Source: Ziziphus jujuba
Taxonomy: Eukaryota > Streptophyta > Magnoliopsida > Rosales > Rhamnaceae
Direction: 5' to 3'
Length of the DNA stretch: 64,000 bases
NCBI RefSeq assembly: GCF_031755915.1
Contig: NC_083386.1
Location: 4,185,001-4,249,000, forward strand
In this document: in pieces, positions 26,290 to 37,089 of the stretch
How positions within the stretch are numbered: position 1 is the stretch's first letter
Layout of the letters: each line of letters begins with the position of its first letter
Notes under the pieces: model-generated
What the model was told of the DNA's origin: nothing
Database searches by the model: none
Seen by the model: only the letters and a program-made list of their open reading frames with translations
Program-made: the position numbers and the translations under genes

Positions 26290-27225
26290 GATTTTTCTTG
26301 ATTAAATCAAACTTGGTTCATCTAATATCAATCCAAATTGGAACAGAATTGGCTTCAACATGAGAAGTCATAAACAAATACTCTATAGCATCCATTTGCT
26401 CAATTGCACGGTTGACATGTTATGGAGGCATTTGAGTTGTTTGATTTGCTTAGCTTAACAAAATCCTTCAATATGACCAGCTTTGCTACAAAAATTACAT
26501 TGATAGACCTGTTTCTCTTTGAGCCAATAATTTTTCTCTGGATGATTTGTTTTCTTACAAAATCAATAAGACGGAAATTTTTCCTTGCTTGTTGCTCCTC
26601 CTTTGGGCTTGGCTTGAAAAGCACCTTCAACATGCTTAGAATTTTGATTTGCATCCCTTTGTTCTTGAGCTTGTAATTTACTTATTAATTTAGCAATAGA
26701 AAGAGTAGTCAAATTACAAGATTCTTCTATTGCAGAATTTTTTAATTCAAACTTGTCATAACACTCTCCATAACTTTTTCTACAACCCAATAATTAGGAA
26801 ATTATTCATCAGCAAGCCTAATTGGATGCACGATATTCATAACTTTGGTTGTGTAATCCTCGACAAATTTGAATCCGACATCCTCAACATCTCTAATTCT
26901 CTTTTGAAGGTTAAAGGTTTGATAGCTTTCTCCTTTGTGCTTCCCTTAAACTCCTCTTTTAATTTATCTCAAGCCTTCTTGGCAATGTCACAATTAATGA
27001 TCCTTGAAAAAACTTAAATCAAAGACAACCTCCCTTTGATTTTTCCACTTCATGTTGCCTAATCTAATTTAGAGTTGGTTTTGTAGGGAAAAGGGCGATC
27101 ATAACATCATTCATCACAAACTCTCAAGGACCAAGTGCCTTCAAATAAGATTGCATCTTAGCAATCCAAAACTAATAATTTTCACCATAAAATCGAGGAG
27201 TAGAAACACCAAAATTTGAAGACAT
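26290..27225 (-). pseudogene. Second Ty1/copia gag relic, opposite strand, with PBS upstream
   Basis: Reading the minus strand from the ATG at 27225 (MSSNFGVSTPRFYGENY) gives a different copia gag lineage: KMQSYLKALG, KEEFKGS, a KFE...SAIEESCNLTTLSIAKLISKL segment, AFQAKPKG, then two broken zinc-knuckle motifs (FCKKTNHPEK and CNFCSKAGHIEGFC). It ends near a MTSHVEANSV-like start of the protease region. Stops and frameshifts are frequent. It converges tail-to-tail with the gag relic at 25229-26190. Confidence 0.75.
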
Positions 27226-27283
27226 GGTGAAAGAAAAAAACCAAAAATGTTCTTTGAAATAAAAATCACAGACTCTTTAATAT

Positions 27284-27297
27284 GAAGCTCTGATACA
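27284..27297 (-). other. Primer binding site (initiator Met-tRNA type) of the minus-strand copia relic
   Basis: On the minus strand this reads TGTATCAGAGCTTC, close to the plant copia primer binding site TGGTATCAGAGC. It lies about 60 bases upstream of the relic's ATG and two bases after a CA that could be the LTR end (27300). This fits the order LTR, PBS, gag. Confidence 0.55.
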
Positions 27298-27299
27298 AT

Positions 27300-27700
27300 T
27301 GTTGAAAATAGGCTCTAAATTGAAAATAAGCTCTACCATTAGTATTGAAAATAAAGTTGCAGCAACAAAATAAAAATAAAATTGTAAAGTAGTAAAATCG
27401 AAAATAAAATTTCCAAGTCTGTTAAACTTTGAAGAAATTAAAATGAACTTTCAAAGTTATGCTAAACTTGAGAAATTTTTCAGTACACAGTGTGCTGAAT
27501 GAAATCTGATGCGGTATACACGACCAATAAAGAAATAACATCTGTCTCAGTAACCCTTTAACGTCGTTCGATCCTGTTTCTAGAACTTTTCCGTTCTGTT
27601 TTTCCTTGGCCATCTGCTTTCTTCTCCATCACATCTCCACTTCAAAGCAATTCATTAGAATGTTTACAAGGATTGTTCGCCTGAAATATAGAGCATCCAA
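27300..27700 (-). mobile_element. Probable 5' LTR of the minus-strand copia relic, outer end unclear
   Basis: DNA upstream of the PBS begins (plus strand) TGTTGAAAATAGGC, the expected TG/CA edge. It contains AT-rich DNA and a block with AGTACACAGTGTGCTG. No second copy of this LTR occurs downstream of the relic, so the outer limit is a guess. Confidence 0.3.
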
Positions 27701-28364
27701 GTCTTGCCTAATTTGATTTATAATCCTTTCGTGGATTTTCCCATAGCCATATATGAAGAACCAGAATCAAATTGTTCGCCCTTCAATCATTCACCAATCA
27801 CTAGGGAAGATGGGCTATCCCTTTTGACGATACCATTTGTTTGGTTAGTCAAAAATCCAAAACAAACACCCATCTCAACCAAGAAATCTTTTCGAAAATA
27901 TATATATTTTTCTTTTAAATCTCACACAAGGTATCTAGAATTTTAATAATCAAGAAGCCCAATTATAATTGTGGAATAAAAATGGCTTTGTGAGTTTGAT
28001 GCCCACCTCCATATTATCCTTTTCAATCTACTTTCAAATGTTTAATTTCTAACCATATCCATAATTGACTATTGATTTACTAACTAGATTAAACACCAAA
28101 TATAAATTTCAGAAATTAAATAACAGATGGAATGGTTTATGTGCAAACAAAAATTAGGTTCGCACTTGTATTGACTTGGGTCCTTGTATTCTTAGAAATG
28201 AAACATGGGATTTGAGCTTGCCAGAGAGAATGAGGTTGCTTTGGATGATAATAATCGCTAGAGAAACTAAGGTTGCTTTGGATGATAATACTTCTAAGTT
28301 TTAGACGGATGGGACCCTAGCGGAGAAGAAGAATGTCATAGGAGTAACGGTGTTAAGGTGTGTA
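27701..28364. other. Intergenic/relic DNA between the copia relic and F4
   Basis: I find no gene. A short open frame at 27704-27946 has no recognisable domain. A ~22-base sequence (GGTTGCTTTGGATGATAATA) is repeated near 28233 and 28272. The stretch probably belongs to degraded retroelement DNA. Confidence 0.4.
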
Positions 28365-28404
28365 TGTAACACCCCGTCCTGAACCATGTCGGAATTTTTG
28401 CACG

Positions 28405-28483
28405 TTGACCGAGGTTGACTGTTGACCGTTGACCGAAGGGGTCAAAAGTTGACTTTTTGACCCGGTTGGAATTCTAGGTTGAC
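28405..28483 (+). promoter_or_regulatory. W-box cluster at the 5' end of LTR F4
   Basis: Eight TTGAC cores lie in 79 bases: seven forward (28405, 28415, 28422, 28429, 28449, 28457, 28479) and one reverse (28441). It is the densest example in the window of a feature shared by all family members. WRKY binding is inferred from the motif. Confidence 0.5.
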
Positions 28484-30256
28484 TGAGGTACCGTTACGGA
28501 GTACACGTTGGCACGAGTTCGTAGACTGGTAGCACGTTGAAAACGGAGCTACGGTTTGAAAGTTATGAGCAAAACAAGTTGAGGTCCAAACTGTCCAAGG
28601 GGTGCCGGAGTTGACTTTTTATTCATGCAAGGTTGAGCTTTGACTCATGAATGGTTGTGAAGTGCTCGTCGATACGAGTCCGTAGACTAGCGGCACGTCC
28701 GATTTGGACATGTGGTTTGAAAGTTATGGACCTGTAAAGTTTTTTCAAATACTGTATTATTTTAATATATTTTTACACGCATAACGATGTGCCACGTGTG
28801 ACTTAATGTAGATGACCATGTATCACCATGGTGAAAAGCCACATGTGAACCATGTGTAAAATCAAATTATTTTTGTTATTATTTTAAATAATAATATTAT
28901 TATTTAATTATTTTTATATTTTTTATTTTATTTTATTTTCTTTTTCTTTTCTTTTTCTTTTTCTTTTTCTTCTTTTCCCCACGTGGGAAAACACCATTTC
29001 TTTTCTTTTTTTTCTTTTTTCCTTTTTTCCTTCTTCTTCCCCGAGCACCAAAACACACACACACGCACAGTTTTTTTTTTTCTCTCACCGGCCGTCCCTC
29101 TCTCTCTCCTTGCTGCACTTTTTCCGGCCATCCATACAGTACACACGCCGGCCAGTGACGAGCGGAGGAAGGAGGCGAGCTCAGCCACCAATTTTCACGG
29201 TCACCGGCCGCCGGACGCGCGCCGATCGGGCCGGAGAAGCCGCCGGCCGGCAAAATTTCTCTCTCCTCTTTTCTTGTGTTTTCCGGCCAGCCCAGTCCGA
29301 ATTAAACCTCCTCTCCCCCTATTTTGGATCCCCTGAGTTCAAAAATGGCCTCCAATCTCAAAAATTCAAAGCAGGTTGCGAGATACGAGGGATTGAAAAC
29401 CGGCCGAAACTTTCCGGCCAAATTCCGGCCACCTCCGGCGGAATTGGGGTCGATGGAGACCGGTAATGCACTCCTCGTTCCACGAGCTTCGATTCGGTAT
29501 ATCATTCGCCTATTTTGGTTAAAGTTTGTGTTTGACCCCCCGGATACCGGGTATTATTTACCCGAATAAAATATTAATTTATTTGACTGTCTGTGAATTT
29601 TGTTCTAGGAGCACCGGTGAGTCGTGGAATTGATCCCGTGGTGGATCATGGGTTAATTGCGTGCTTCAGGTGAGTGACCCACCTTCAAATTAATTTTGGG
29701 GATTTAATTGGTGAATATATTATGTGTGATTTAAATATTTGGAATTTAATTTCTGTGTGCCAAATATTTATTTAATTTATTGTGGAATTATTTGTGAATT
29801 TATTGGATTTAAGAAAATGTGTATTTTACAAATTTATGCCATGTGAAATTATTTTATGGTTTTGAGGATTTTGAAATTGGTGTGGTTTTAATGGTAAATT
29901 AGGCACGATTTGATTTTCAAATATTTCAAGGAAAATATTTGGTTATGTTGGTGATTTCAATTTTTATAAAATATGCCCATGGAATATTTTGACATTTTAT
30001 TATTATATTTCGAGAATTATTTATGCTATTGGAAAAATGTGGATATTTGAATTGATGGATTTTGGGAGTTGGTGGATTTGAAAATCATGGAATTTATGGT
30101 ATTGATTATAAAGAAATTGTGGAGAATTTCCCGGTTCAAGCAGATGGATTATGCCCGCTATGCTTATGAAAAATGTGAAATTTGTTATATAATTTAAATT
30201 TGTGGATTTTATGATTTTTAGATGCACCGTGCACGTACTGGTGTTCTGTTTATATG

Positions 30257-30360
30257 TGATATGGTTAGTGTGCACACGGTTGTGATTAGCGCGCAGGTGG
30301 GTGTGATTAGCGCGCAGGTGATGTGATTAGCACGCAGGTGGGTGTGAGTAGCGCGCGGTT
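30257..30360 (+). repeat. Internal minisatellite of F4, five ~21-bp units
   Basis: The unit is close to GTGATTAGCGCGCAGGTG plus two or three bases, repeated about five times with small changes. The same repeat occurs at the same place in other copies with other unit numbers. Confidence 0.7.
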
Positions 30361-31222
30361 GATATTATGAGGTTGTCCTGTGGTTGCCATCGGATGAGGG
30401 TAGGCCACCCCCCATGGCCGGGACACCAGGTTAGCAGCGGCGCAGTGGGACGCCACGCGACCGTATGCCGGTTTCTTTCTATAACCTCCTGTCTGGCAGT
30501 ACCTCGGGACGCTGGGTACTGTTGGCGCCACTGGTATATAGTGGGTGCATCAAACGATTTTCTAAACTGGGTTTTAAAAATAAAATGTTTTAAAGCTGTA
30601 TTGGAATCTAAAATTAATTATTACTGTTTCTAGTATTTACTGGATGTCTTGGTTTTCGGGGAATATGAATAACGGGTTTTGTGAAAAGGTTTTAAAAGGG
30701 GAACTTTTCCAACTGAGAGAATTGTAAGGGTTTTGAGAGAAATTATTATTTCCAATTAATTATTATTTATCTACTGTATTACCGTGGTATTATATTATAT
30801 AGTAGATAGGGTCGCTCACTGAGATGATTAGCATCTCACACTCTTAAATTCCGTTCCTCTAGGTACCAGGTTGTCGGTGTTCATTCGGAGCGGACTCGAT
30901 CTTCCTCGCTGTTTTAGTTCGTGCAGTACCCTGTTCTTCTTTTATTGCAGTTGTAATTTTTCTTTCACTCTTGTTGTATTTATTTATGCACTGGGTTGCT
31001 GCTGTTGTTATTTTGACGTGCTGCAATTTGTGGAACCATTTGTAGTTTGTGGGAGGAATAAGGGGATGTTGTTAGAAGTGTGTTTTCAGTGCAGGTAATT
31101 TGTGGTAAGTAAATCCCTTAGGGGAGGCTCTGCTGGATTTTCCGTTGGAGGGTCCGGTAAGGTTTCCCTGGGATCAGGGCTGTCTAGGGTTCCGGGGAAG
31201 GAATTCTGGACGGGTCCTAACA

Positions 31223-32370
31223 TGTAGTTGCTGATATGACAAAACGAGACAAATGTTATTTTTTTATTTGTAGCACGTAACACATTAGGTTCCATATCAA
31301 TACACTTTGTGTACTGAAAAATTTCTCATATTTTTTAAATAACACAAGTGTTTCTTTTCTTTTTTTTTTTTTTCCTTTTTTCTTTTCTTTGGATATCATC
31401 TAAAATAATACAATATTAACAAAACACTTTTATTGTTTCTTTTTTTTTATTTTTTTTGAATTGTCGATGATTGTCATCGATAGGTAGGATCTATTGTTGC
31501 CATGATAATTTTAATTTTTTTATTTTTTTGACCTGCTGGGAAATGATTTTAAATACGAAGTTATTTTTAAGCAATTATGATGTTTCTTTTAAGTCACCCA
31601 ATATGTGATTTATCTAAAATAAAATCACTAAAAAACATTTTTAGGTTTTTTTGTCTAAAACTATAGTAAGTGGCACGTCCTGAGATTTCAAAATCATTTT
31701 CAATTGATCTCTTAATTTTTTGTTTACATTTTAAAGAATAACCTTAGAGGTATTAAATTTTTTTAGCAAATGATATGACGGTTTGTTTAGAAGGGTATTA
31801 TTGAGATTTTAATTTGTGTTCTCAATTTTATTTATTTTATCAATACAATATTTTTCCTTTTTCAGATCCAATTTTTTAATTTTCTACTTTCTTCAAAGTT
31901 TAAAGAGAAAATATAAGATGAATGCAAAGTTATTCTACGTGACGCCCAAAAATAGTGACTTAAAAAAAGAAAAAGAAAAGGGGACAATGACCTTGATTCT
32001 AGGTAAAAAAAACATGTGATCTGGTCTGATCTCGTTCACACTTGGACAATAAGTCGTTACATAACGAATCAAAAAGTGTCTTTAGCCTCTGCCATCTGCC
32101 AATCAAATGGTACTATGCGATCTAAAAAATAAAAAAGTAAGGGTGTACTAGGTAAGTAATATAATAAAGTAATAAACCAACGAGGATGGAATAAGAAGAT
32201 AAACAATTATTATGATTTTGGAAGAAGAGTTGTGCAGTAATTGTTAAGTACCATATTAAAAGAATAAAAGATAATTTAAAAAAATAAAATAAAAAGGGTC
32301 TGTTCACACTCTGTTACAAGGGCAGTTCTGTGGTATTGGCACCACAGCAGGGACAGATTTTGAAAAATTC
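31223..32370. other. Upstream region of the SRC2-like gene
   Basis: AT-rich single-copy-looking DNA with T-rich tracts (31346-31460) and no convincing open frame. An ACGTG core (31937-31941), as in ABRE/G-box sites, lies about 440 bases before the TATA box. It is the likely promoter region of the next gene. Confidence 0.4.
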
Positions 32371-32377
32371 TATGAGC

Positions 32378-32387
32378 TATATATAAA
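32378..32387 (+). promoter_or_regulatory. TATA box of the SRC2-like gene
   Basis: TATATATAAA stands about 86 bases before the ATG, in an otherwise ordinary stretch. A start of transcription about 30 bases downstream (near 32410) would leave a leader of about 60 bases. Confidence 0.55.
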
Positions 32388-32472
32388 TGGTAGCCAGGCA
32401 AACACTAGTCTTCCAGCCTGCATTCTCAAATCCTTAAAGAAGAAAAGCTGGTTATTTAGTTCCAAAACCCAA

Positions 32473-33306
32473 ATGGCATCTGGTTACCAAGTAGAAGTCA
32501 AGCTGTCTTCGGCCAAAGACCTGAAGAACGTCAACTGGCGAAACGGTGCACTCAGACCCTACGCCGTCCTTTGGGTGGACCCAAATAACAAGTGCTCCAC
32601 CAGGGTCGACGGCGAGGGTGACACGTGTCCGGTTTGGGACGAGACTCTTCTCATCTCTTTGGCCCCCGGACCCATCGATGGCGATTCCACTCTCTACATT
32701 GACATCGTCCATGCCGGTTCCGAACCTGACACCAAGCCTCTTATAGGCTCGGCTAGCCTCCCCCTCCGCGAGGTCATCGACGATGTGGGGCTGGCTGAGT
32801 TTGCCAACCGAACCCTGAAGCTAAAACGCCCTTCCGGTAGGCCCCAAGGTAAGCTGGACGTGAGGGTTTCCGTTAGGGAGCCATACCATCGCGCATCGCA
32901 TTCGCACGAGCCGTATTACAACGCACGGGTCCCACAGCATTACCCTGGTGCTCCTCCCGCCTATGATGACCCATACGCCGCACGGCCACACGATCCTTAT
33001 TACTCGGTAGCCCCTCCCGCTGGCTGTGCTTCGTACAATGCGCCACCGGCGTACGGTGATCAGCAAGTGTACTACGGCCACAAAGGGGAGGAGAAGGAGA
33101 AGAAAAAGAGCAAGTTTGGAGGAATGGGGACAGGACTGGCTGTGGGAGCGGCAGCAGGATTGCTGGGAGGACTGGCATTGTCGGAAGGCTTTGATTACAT
33201 GGAGGACAAGATTGCTAATGATGTGGACGAGAGAGTGGAGGATGATCTTGAAGATGATGACCACCACCATAACCACGACGACGATGATGGCGGGGATGAT
33301 GAATGA
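32473..33306 (+). CDS. SRC2-like: C2-domain protein, SRC2 type, 277 aa
   Basis: An intact single-exon gene. Residues ~5-125 form a C2 domain ([55 protein letters not shown]), which binds membranes, often with calcium. A stretch rich in P and Y follows (about 137-195), then a lysine-rich patch (about 203-213), a glycine-rich hydrophobic segment (about 216-236, [17 protein letters not shown]) and a D/E/H-rich acidic tail (255-277). This order is typical of plant SRC2 (soybean cold-regulated gene) homologues, which are usually intronless and have been linked to cold and defence responses and to endomembrane location. The ATG is the first after the TATA box and starts the C2 domain directly, so the start is secure. 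The high GC of the frame contrasts with its surroundings. Exact calcium ligands were not verified. Confidence 0.93.
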   Translation: MASGYQVEVKLSSAKDLKNVNWRNGALRPYAVLWVDPNNKCSTRVDGEGDTCPVWDETLLISLAPGPIDGDSTLYIDIVHAGSEPDTKPLIGSASLPLREVIDDVGLAEFANRTLKLKRPSGRPQGKLDVRVSVREPYHRASHSHEPYYNARVPQHYPGAPPAYDDPYAARPHDPYYSVAPPAGCASYNAPPAYGDQQVYYGHKGEEKEKKKSKFGGMGTGLAVGAAAGLLGGLALSEGFDYMEDKIANDVDERVEDDLEDDDHHHNHDDDDGGDDE

Positions 33307-33417
33307 GTTTATTCCATCAAAAGTATTGTGTCGTGTTGCTTGACTTATGCTTGAGTATTTTGTAGCATTTTGGCTTTTGTATGTGTTTTTGCTGAATTAA
33401 AAAAAAAAAAAAAAAAA
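33307..33417 (+). other. 3' UTR of the SRC2-like gene with a 19-A tract
   Basis: After the stop, the DNA contains TTTTGTATGTGTTTTT, similar to far-upstream plant polyadenylation elements, but no clear AATAAA. A run of 19 A (33399-33417) follows about 95 bases after the stop. The run may be chance or the scar of a retroposed transcript. Confidence 0.35.
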
Positions 33418-34059
33418 GTTAAAAGAGGTAGAGATTGGTGTACTCCTTAACTCAGACAGTATTAGCACTTGGGAGCAGCACATTAGGCTCTTCTCGATGT
33501 TGTCGTTTCTTTTTTTGGTTTTTGTTTCTAAAGCTTTGTTAATTACTACGTATTAATGTATGCATTACCCAATTGAATGTGTCCGTATATTAACAATATT
33601 CGTGAAGATGTGTATATATATATATATATATAAAACTATATGTCCGGCCGGTGTGATTGCTCAATTTCGAAGGCCTTAAATACATCCTTAATTTGATGTG
33701 AACAATGAAGCGTGTATATATATATATATATAGCTATTCAGTCGTTCAAGAATTCAAAAACTTCAGATTACATGTAATTAAATTAAACACTTTGAACAAC
33801 CTGATCATATTTAATTCAAGGTCCTTGGCATAGTACTTGTCTAGGATTTCCCACATAAAAGAAATTGTGTATATGAATCGATAATATTTTGAGTATTAAA
33901 TGCTTCGTCAACTAGGTTGGCATTCCTTAAAGACCCACTAACCCAGCCAATATTTTATTATATAAAAAATAAAAGTAATGCAGACCAAATTGAAAGGCCA
34001 TTTAAATGTCCAGAAAGAACTATAAATATAAAATATACAAAATAAATCACCAAAACGGC
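33418..34059. other. Intergenic DNA with two TA microsatellites
   Basis: No gene seen. Alternating TA tracts occur at about 33611-33632 and 33715-33732. The remainder is AT-rich. Confidence 0.5.
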
Positions 34060-35040
34060 CTCATTAAAACCCTTTTGAAGAAAAACCCGAGAAGGGAAAA
34101 TAACAAAAGTGAAAAAGAGTACCAGTAGAAATTTGGAAGATGTCACTACCAATATAAATTCTCATGAGCAAGAGCATACTTAGAAAAGTGTTAGCCACTT
34201 GATCAGCCTCCCTATAAATGTGTGAAACTTGAAAGTTAATTTTCAAAATGTAATTGTTACAATGAGACCAATGGGCTTTCCACTTCCATGGCACTAAAGT
34301 AAAATTAGATTGAAAAACATGAACCAAAGCAGTGGAATCACATTGAAGCCATCCCATGAATATTTCTTAGCCATCTGCAATACCCGTAAGTTCAGCTTCA
34401 CAAGGAAACCCAACACCAAGAGGAAGAGCAAAGTAACCTTTCACAAAACTCCTACTGGTTTGAAAGACACCAACCGCAACCCACAATTCTAGGACTACCA
34501 CTAGTAGCACCATCAAAATTAATTTTAATCCAATGAGGTGAAGGGAGATCCCAATGAACAGAAAGAATTTTCAAAGCCTTGAACGTACCTGAAAGATTAA
34601 CATATTTAAGAATAAGCAAATCCTCAACAGTATTATGCATGGAATCACTGAGTGAAAATATCATTATAAAATCTTCGATTGTAGGTGAACCAAATAGCCA
34701 CCGAACTTTAAAAAATTGCACACCGCCAAAGAGAAGAAACTTGAGCACTCAAATTTAAAGCCAAAAACTTAACCACGTTACCAGAACTAAACAATGAATA
34801 CCCAAAAATACCGGTAACATATCTCCGAATCCCTACTGCATGAGAACAACTCAAGAAAAGATGAGATGAAGATTCACAAGCAACCTTGCAAATTAAGACC
34901 ACATTGTGACAATAAGAAAAAACTTAGAACAACAAACATCATCTGTTGGAAGTTTACTATTAAACAAATGCCAACAAAGAACTGAGCGGGAATGAGGAAT
35001 ATAATCGAGCCACAAGTATTTTTTCTAGTGTGATAAAAAA
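34060..35040 (-). pseudogene. LINE (L1-type) ORF2 3' end: zf-RVT and RNase H relic
   Basis: Minus-strand translations, from high to low coordinates, give a zinc-binding reverse-transcriptase-associated region (HSRSVLCWHLFNSKLPTDD, then CKVACESSSHLFLSCSHA). An RNase H-like domain follows (WIKINFDGATSGSPRIVGCG, with the first catalytic Asp in NFDGA, and HIYREADQVANTF at the end). This order is that of plant LINE ORF2 C-termini. Stops and frameshifts split it into pieces at 34708-34902, 34452-34748 and 34064-34357. The reverse transcriptase and endonuclease are absent, which fits 5' truncation and decay. Confidence 0.75.
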
Positions 35041-36457
35041 AATTTAGTAATAGATATAATTATTGGAGATGCTCTAAACTTTTCTAATTTGTTTGCCTTT
35101 TCCGTTCAAATTTGTCTTCCTTTTCCATTTCTTTCTTTGAATTTGAATTTGTTTGCTCCACCAAATTACAAAGAGCCATATCACCCACAAATTATGAAAA
35201 TGCAATTTGTAACTTTTTGCCATTGGAGTTTTCGTAAAAAAATAAAATAAAAAAAAGAAAAAAAAAAGAAAAAAAGAATTAAATGCCCACAATTAACATT
35301 ACCCTATAAGTTGCAATCTCATGAAAATGATGATCACTTGTGGTAACAAATAGCAAAACTTATAAATTATTCAGCTTTCCTCATGTCAAAATGGAAAACA
35401 GTATGAAGCAACAAAACGCTGTATAACAATAATTCAAAAGGCAATATAACACCCCCAGCGTTCTCACACCCGAAAAAAAAAAAAAAAAAAAATGGTAAAA
35501 TACACTCTACCCCCCTAAATTTTAACATCATTGTCACTTTACCACCTAAACTAAAATTTTTAGCACATTGCCACCTATACTATTGACTTGTTGTCATTCT
35601 AGTACAATCTCAAAAGGCTACTAAATGAGAGGTCATAGAATGTATACATGCGCATCTCTCATGACCAAAGCTAGGGCATTTGATGGAAATAAAAATTAAC
35701 TGGGTTTCCATTTCTCGTTTTCCTTCTCCTGCTGACATTTTATTTAACAGAGGATTTTCAAAACCTTTGTTTGTCTAGAGTTTCACCATCCAGACCCAAC
35801 TCACAAGTTCTCCCCTTAATGAAACTGAAAAAATGTTGTTTCCTATTCTACAACACCAACAACCAAAAAAAAAAAACAAATCTGTTTCCTTAAGCTCTCA
35901 ATTCTGGATCATGGTCCTCAAGGAACATATCACCCCTAAATTTAGAAGAAGGCTACTCCTGCCAAAATCCAAAAGCTTCCTCAAGCTTATTAAAACCATA
36001 CCTCTTCATATATTGCTATTTTGGCGCCAACACTTTCTCCACAAAACGTCTGCAAAGTATGAACACATAAAATATTTTATTAAGTCATTCCCACAGTATG
36101 AACAAGTAATAGCAAAACCAGATCGAGTGCTGAGTTTGTTTGTGTTCTCAATTGAAAAGTTGAAGCTACCTATCTTCTTCCACCACCATATTGAGTGTCA
36201 CTCTAGAGAACGTACAACACCCAAATTCTCCTTAGCAAACCTATTAGAATTTTATATAAGTAAAATGAATTATGAAACCTGCAGTACACAAAATACCCAT
36301 TTTAACAGATAGAGAATTTCCCTAAATCTCATTATAACATATTATATATAAATTGTCCAGTAATATCAACCAAATCATGCAAGACTTGCCAGCAAAGAAT
36401 AATGGAAAAGTTGAGAAGGCAAAATCGAAATTACCAGTTGGGATTAAAGGTCCTAAC
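35041..36457. other. Intergenic DNA with an unrecognised 159-aa frame
   Basis: AT-rich, with A tracts near 35248-35275 and 35473-35492 and a TACACTCTACCCCCCTAAAT block (about 35502) of a kind often found in short plant repeats. A plus-strand frame at 35833-36312 (159 aa, starting MLFPILQHQQPKKK) has no domain I recognise and no typical codon character. I would not call it a gene. Confidence 0.3.
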
Positions 36458-36517
36458 CTACTTCTTCTTCTCAAAGAACTCCTCGAAATTGGGCTCAGCG
36501 GTGCCCATCTTCTCCAT
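36458..36517 (-). CDS. Possible terminal exon of a small unidentified gene
   Basis: The minus strand reads MEKMGTAEPNFEEFFEKKK followed by a stop (36458-36460). Its composition is protein-like and unlike the surrounding AT-rich noise. It follows a pyrimidine/AT-rich stretch that could be an intron end, though no clean acceptor AG is certain. I do not recognise the protein. Confidence 0.2.
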   Translation of the reverse strand: MEKMGTAEPNFEEFFEKKK

Positions 36518-37029
36518 GTAAAATATGTATATATATAAATATTTCTCCCTGATATATAAAATAAAGCACTTCTGTTTGATCTTCCTTCTTCAATATCAGT
36601 ATAAAAGAAAATGCAAAAGGAAAGAATTAAAGGATTTGAAATATGAGTGGAAGAAGGAAAACAAGACATGGAAATCAACAACCGTTCTTGAATTTGGTCA
36701 TAACTCATAAGAGATACACGTGTATCCATTCCATAAAGCTTCCTTTAACAGCCGTTTGAGATTGTAGTAAAATGACAGCAAAATAATAGTATAGATGGGA
36801 TTGTTTCCAAATTTTTAATTCAGATGGCAAAGTGACAAGAAGGGTAAGATTTATTTTATCCTAAATAAACAAATAGCAAAACCTTTTGGTGATCTTTATT
36901 TATTCTATTATTTAACTTGTTATTATCATATTTATTTTTGGGTTTGAAGACTAATCTGCATGTAAGAAAATTTTTAGGTAAAGATTGTCTCATTTGCTTA
37001 AATAAACGCCAAAATCTGGTGCAGCAATT

Positions 37030-37089
37030 TTTATTTTCGTAGTGCTCTGGCCTCTGGTCACGCATATGGTTCCTGAACTTGCTCGACAT
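37030..37089 (-). CDS. Possible first exon of the same small unidentified gene
   Basis: The minus strand begins MSSKFRNHMRDQRPEHYE at 37089 and then passes into AT-rich sequence. A split gene running from here to 36458 is conceivable, but no middle exon or splice sites could be confirmed. Speculative. Confidence 0.15.

Larger units (their letters stand above)
28365..31222 (+). mobile_element. F4: forward solo LTR, 2858 bp
   Basis: It starts TGTAACACCCCGTCC and ends GGACGGGTCCTAACA. The flanks share TGTA but are offset by one base for a 5-bp TSD (GTGTA and TGTAG), so the TSD is imperfect. It is complete and uninterrupted. Landmarks are the W-box cluster 28405-28483, the pyrimidine tract with CCCACGTGGG at about 28979, the GC-rich segment at 29060-29470, five minisatellite units at 30257-30360, the hairpin at about 30820 and the terminal block. 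It lies about 1.25 kb upstream of the SRC2-like gene. Confidence 0.85.

Noticed and set aside
28928..29253. 87- and 106-aa Lys/Glu-rich frames
   Set aside because: Translation of the purine strand of F4's pyrimidine tract.
30235..30365. CRISPR-like array
   Set aside because: Units are contiguous 21-mers without spacers, in a plant LTR: a minisatellite.
32821..33276. 151-aa antisense frame in the SRC2-like gene
   Set aside because: A mirror of GC-rich coding sequence on the other strand; the sense frame has a C2 domain, TATA box and proper tail.
35833..36312. 159-aa plus-strand frame
   Set aside because: No recognisable domain, poor codon character, AT-rich surroundings; kept only as a note.
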